This document shows, one piece after another, positions 63,676 through 64,000 of a stretch of 64,000 nt of DNA. The translations under genes and the position numbers were made by a program. Position 1 is the first letter of the stretch; each line of letters opens with the position of its first letter. The DNA lies in the NCBI GenBank assembly GCA_016195915.1, contig JACPYS010000063.1, positions 136,388 to 200,387 of the forward strand, in the 5' to 3' direction. This stretch comes from Betaproteobacteria bacterium. GTDB taxonomy: Bacteria; Pseudomonadota; Gammaproteobacteria; Burkholderiales; SG8-39. Below the pieces are notes generated by a model that ran no database searches, was not told the DNA's origin, and saw only the letters and a program-made list of their open reading frames with translations.

Positions 63676-64000
63676 TCAGCGCACCGTCTTGCGCGCGATG
63701 ACAAGGTTGTCGAGCACCAGGTTCTGTGACCAGATCCAGCGCGCGCCTTCGAAAAGCTCGGGGTAGCGTGTGTAGGCCGGCAGGTTCGTCACGCCGATTT
63801 CCTGATCGGTGAACTCCCATGCGCGCGGCCATTTCGAGTCGTTGAAGCGGGGCGACTGCCAGTTCGCCGGGATGGGGTAGTGCACCGCGTAGCACCGGTC
63901 CTGGCAGTCGGGCCGCCGGGCGAAGGGATGCGTCCGCCCGCCGAGGTTGGGCGTGTCGTGCACGTTGCCGCGCTCGACGACTTCCTTCGGATCCAGGAGC
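63676..64000 (-). CDS. C-terminal part of an unrecognised Trp-rich protein (partial)
   Basis: The frame is open from the window edge to a TGA at 63676-63678, 107 residues. It contains PNLGGRTHPFARRPDCQDRC, then NWQSPRFNDSKWPRAWEF and a C-terminus RWIWSQNLVLDNLVIARKTV. The FxDSxWP pattern suggests a galactose-binding-like (jelly-roll) domain. The N-terminus lies outside the window. It is upstream and probably cotranscribed with the heme c/propeller gene. I do not recognise its function. Confidence 0.55.
   Translation of the reverse strand, partial: LLDPKEVVERGNVHDTPNLGGRTHPFARRPDCQDRCYAVHYPIPANWQSPRFNDSKWPRAWEFTDQEIGVTNLPAYTRYPELFEGARWIWSQNLVLDNLVIARKTVR

Overview
The window is a 64 kb stretch of a high-GC proteobacterial chromosome. 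The gene order gyrA-serC-serA-pheA-hisC-tyrA-aroA-[cmk]-rpsA-ihfB-lapA-lapB-ugd-hldE(kinase)-hldD-cysM is characteristic of Betaproteobacteria. Two Bug/TctC-type binding-protein loci (one only a remnant) and an orphan ABC binding protein point towards Burkholderiales or a close relative. Species cannot be fixed from the sequence. There is no phage, plasmid backbone, CRISPR array or rRNA operon; one tRNA-Ser(UGA) is present.

Layout. 1-2648: two near-duplicate OmpA-type envelope proteins flank an amidohydrolase, all on the minus strand. 2910-12191: gyrA followed by a tightly coupled serine and aromatic amino-acid biosynthesis run, with 4-nt overlaps or gaps of a few bases at most junctions. 12192-16869: a 4.7 kb accessory island sits between aroA and cmk, which are normally neighbours. 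It holds remnants of several toxin-antitoxin modules (HigBA-like, BrnA-like, VapBC-like), an internally deleted Uma2 nuclease, an apparently intact two-gene unit of unknown function, an orphan ABC-type binding protein and a DUF2817 peptidase-like gene. 16870-27630: cmk, rpsA, ihfB, lapAB, ugd, heptose genes, cysM, a 3'-5' exonuclease broken by an amber codon, and rlmD. 27665-30575: a Spy-like Met/Gly-rich periplasmic protein divergent from an OmpR/EnvZ-type two-component pair whose sensor carries a similar Met/Gly/Pro-rich loop. 30655-35908: a small polysaccharide cluster (two glycosyltransferases, an asparagine synthase, a convergent third glycosyltransferase). 35969-42534: Bax-inhibitor-1 protein, tRNA-Ser, an IalB-family protein, and a translationally coupled MOSC / TPR-SPINDLY O-GlcNAc-transferase-like / MFS operon beside an enoyl-CoA hydratase.

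42713-51040: a catabolic-looking stretch with a dimethylglycine/sarcosine dehydrogenase-like flavoprotein, a gamma-glutamyltransferase-like protein, a Bug-type binding protein, a PLP decarboxylase and a soluble PQQ sugar dehydrogenase-like protein. The C-terminal scar of a second Bug gene lies directly behind the flavoprotein. 51116-56716: a tandem-fused UvrA of about 1866 residues with four ABC cassettes; a palindromic REP-like repeat is inserted in frame in its first interdomain linker. 56880-64000: an RHH antitoxin followed only by a toxin stub, a 3-hydroxyacyl-CoA dehydrogenase coupled to a phosphonoacetate hydrolase-like enzyme, a 7-bp tandem repeat, two convergent genes that put cytosolic cofactor folds (Rossmann NADP-binding, SAM methyltransferase) behind export signals, and a c-heme/streptogramin-lyase-like beta-propeller gene next to a partial gene at the window edge.

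The clearest themes are decay (at least seven broken genes, three of them toxin-antitoxin modules in one 4.7 kb island) and several protein architectures that deserve attention: the double UvrA with an in-frame REP, the exported cofactor-fold proteins, and the coupled O-GlcNAc-transferase-like operon. No system here can be declared new from sequence alone. The intact two-gene unit at 12693-13626 is the best candidate for an uncharacterised module.
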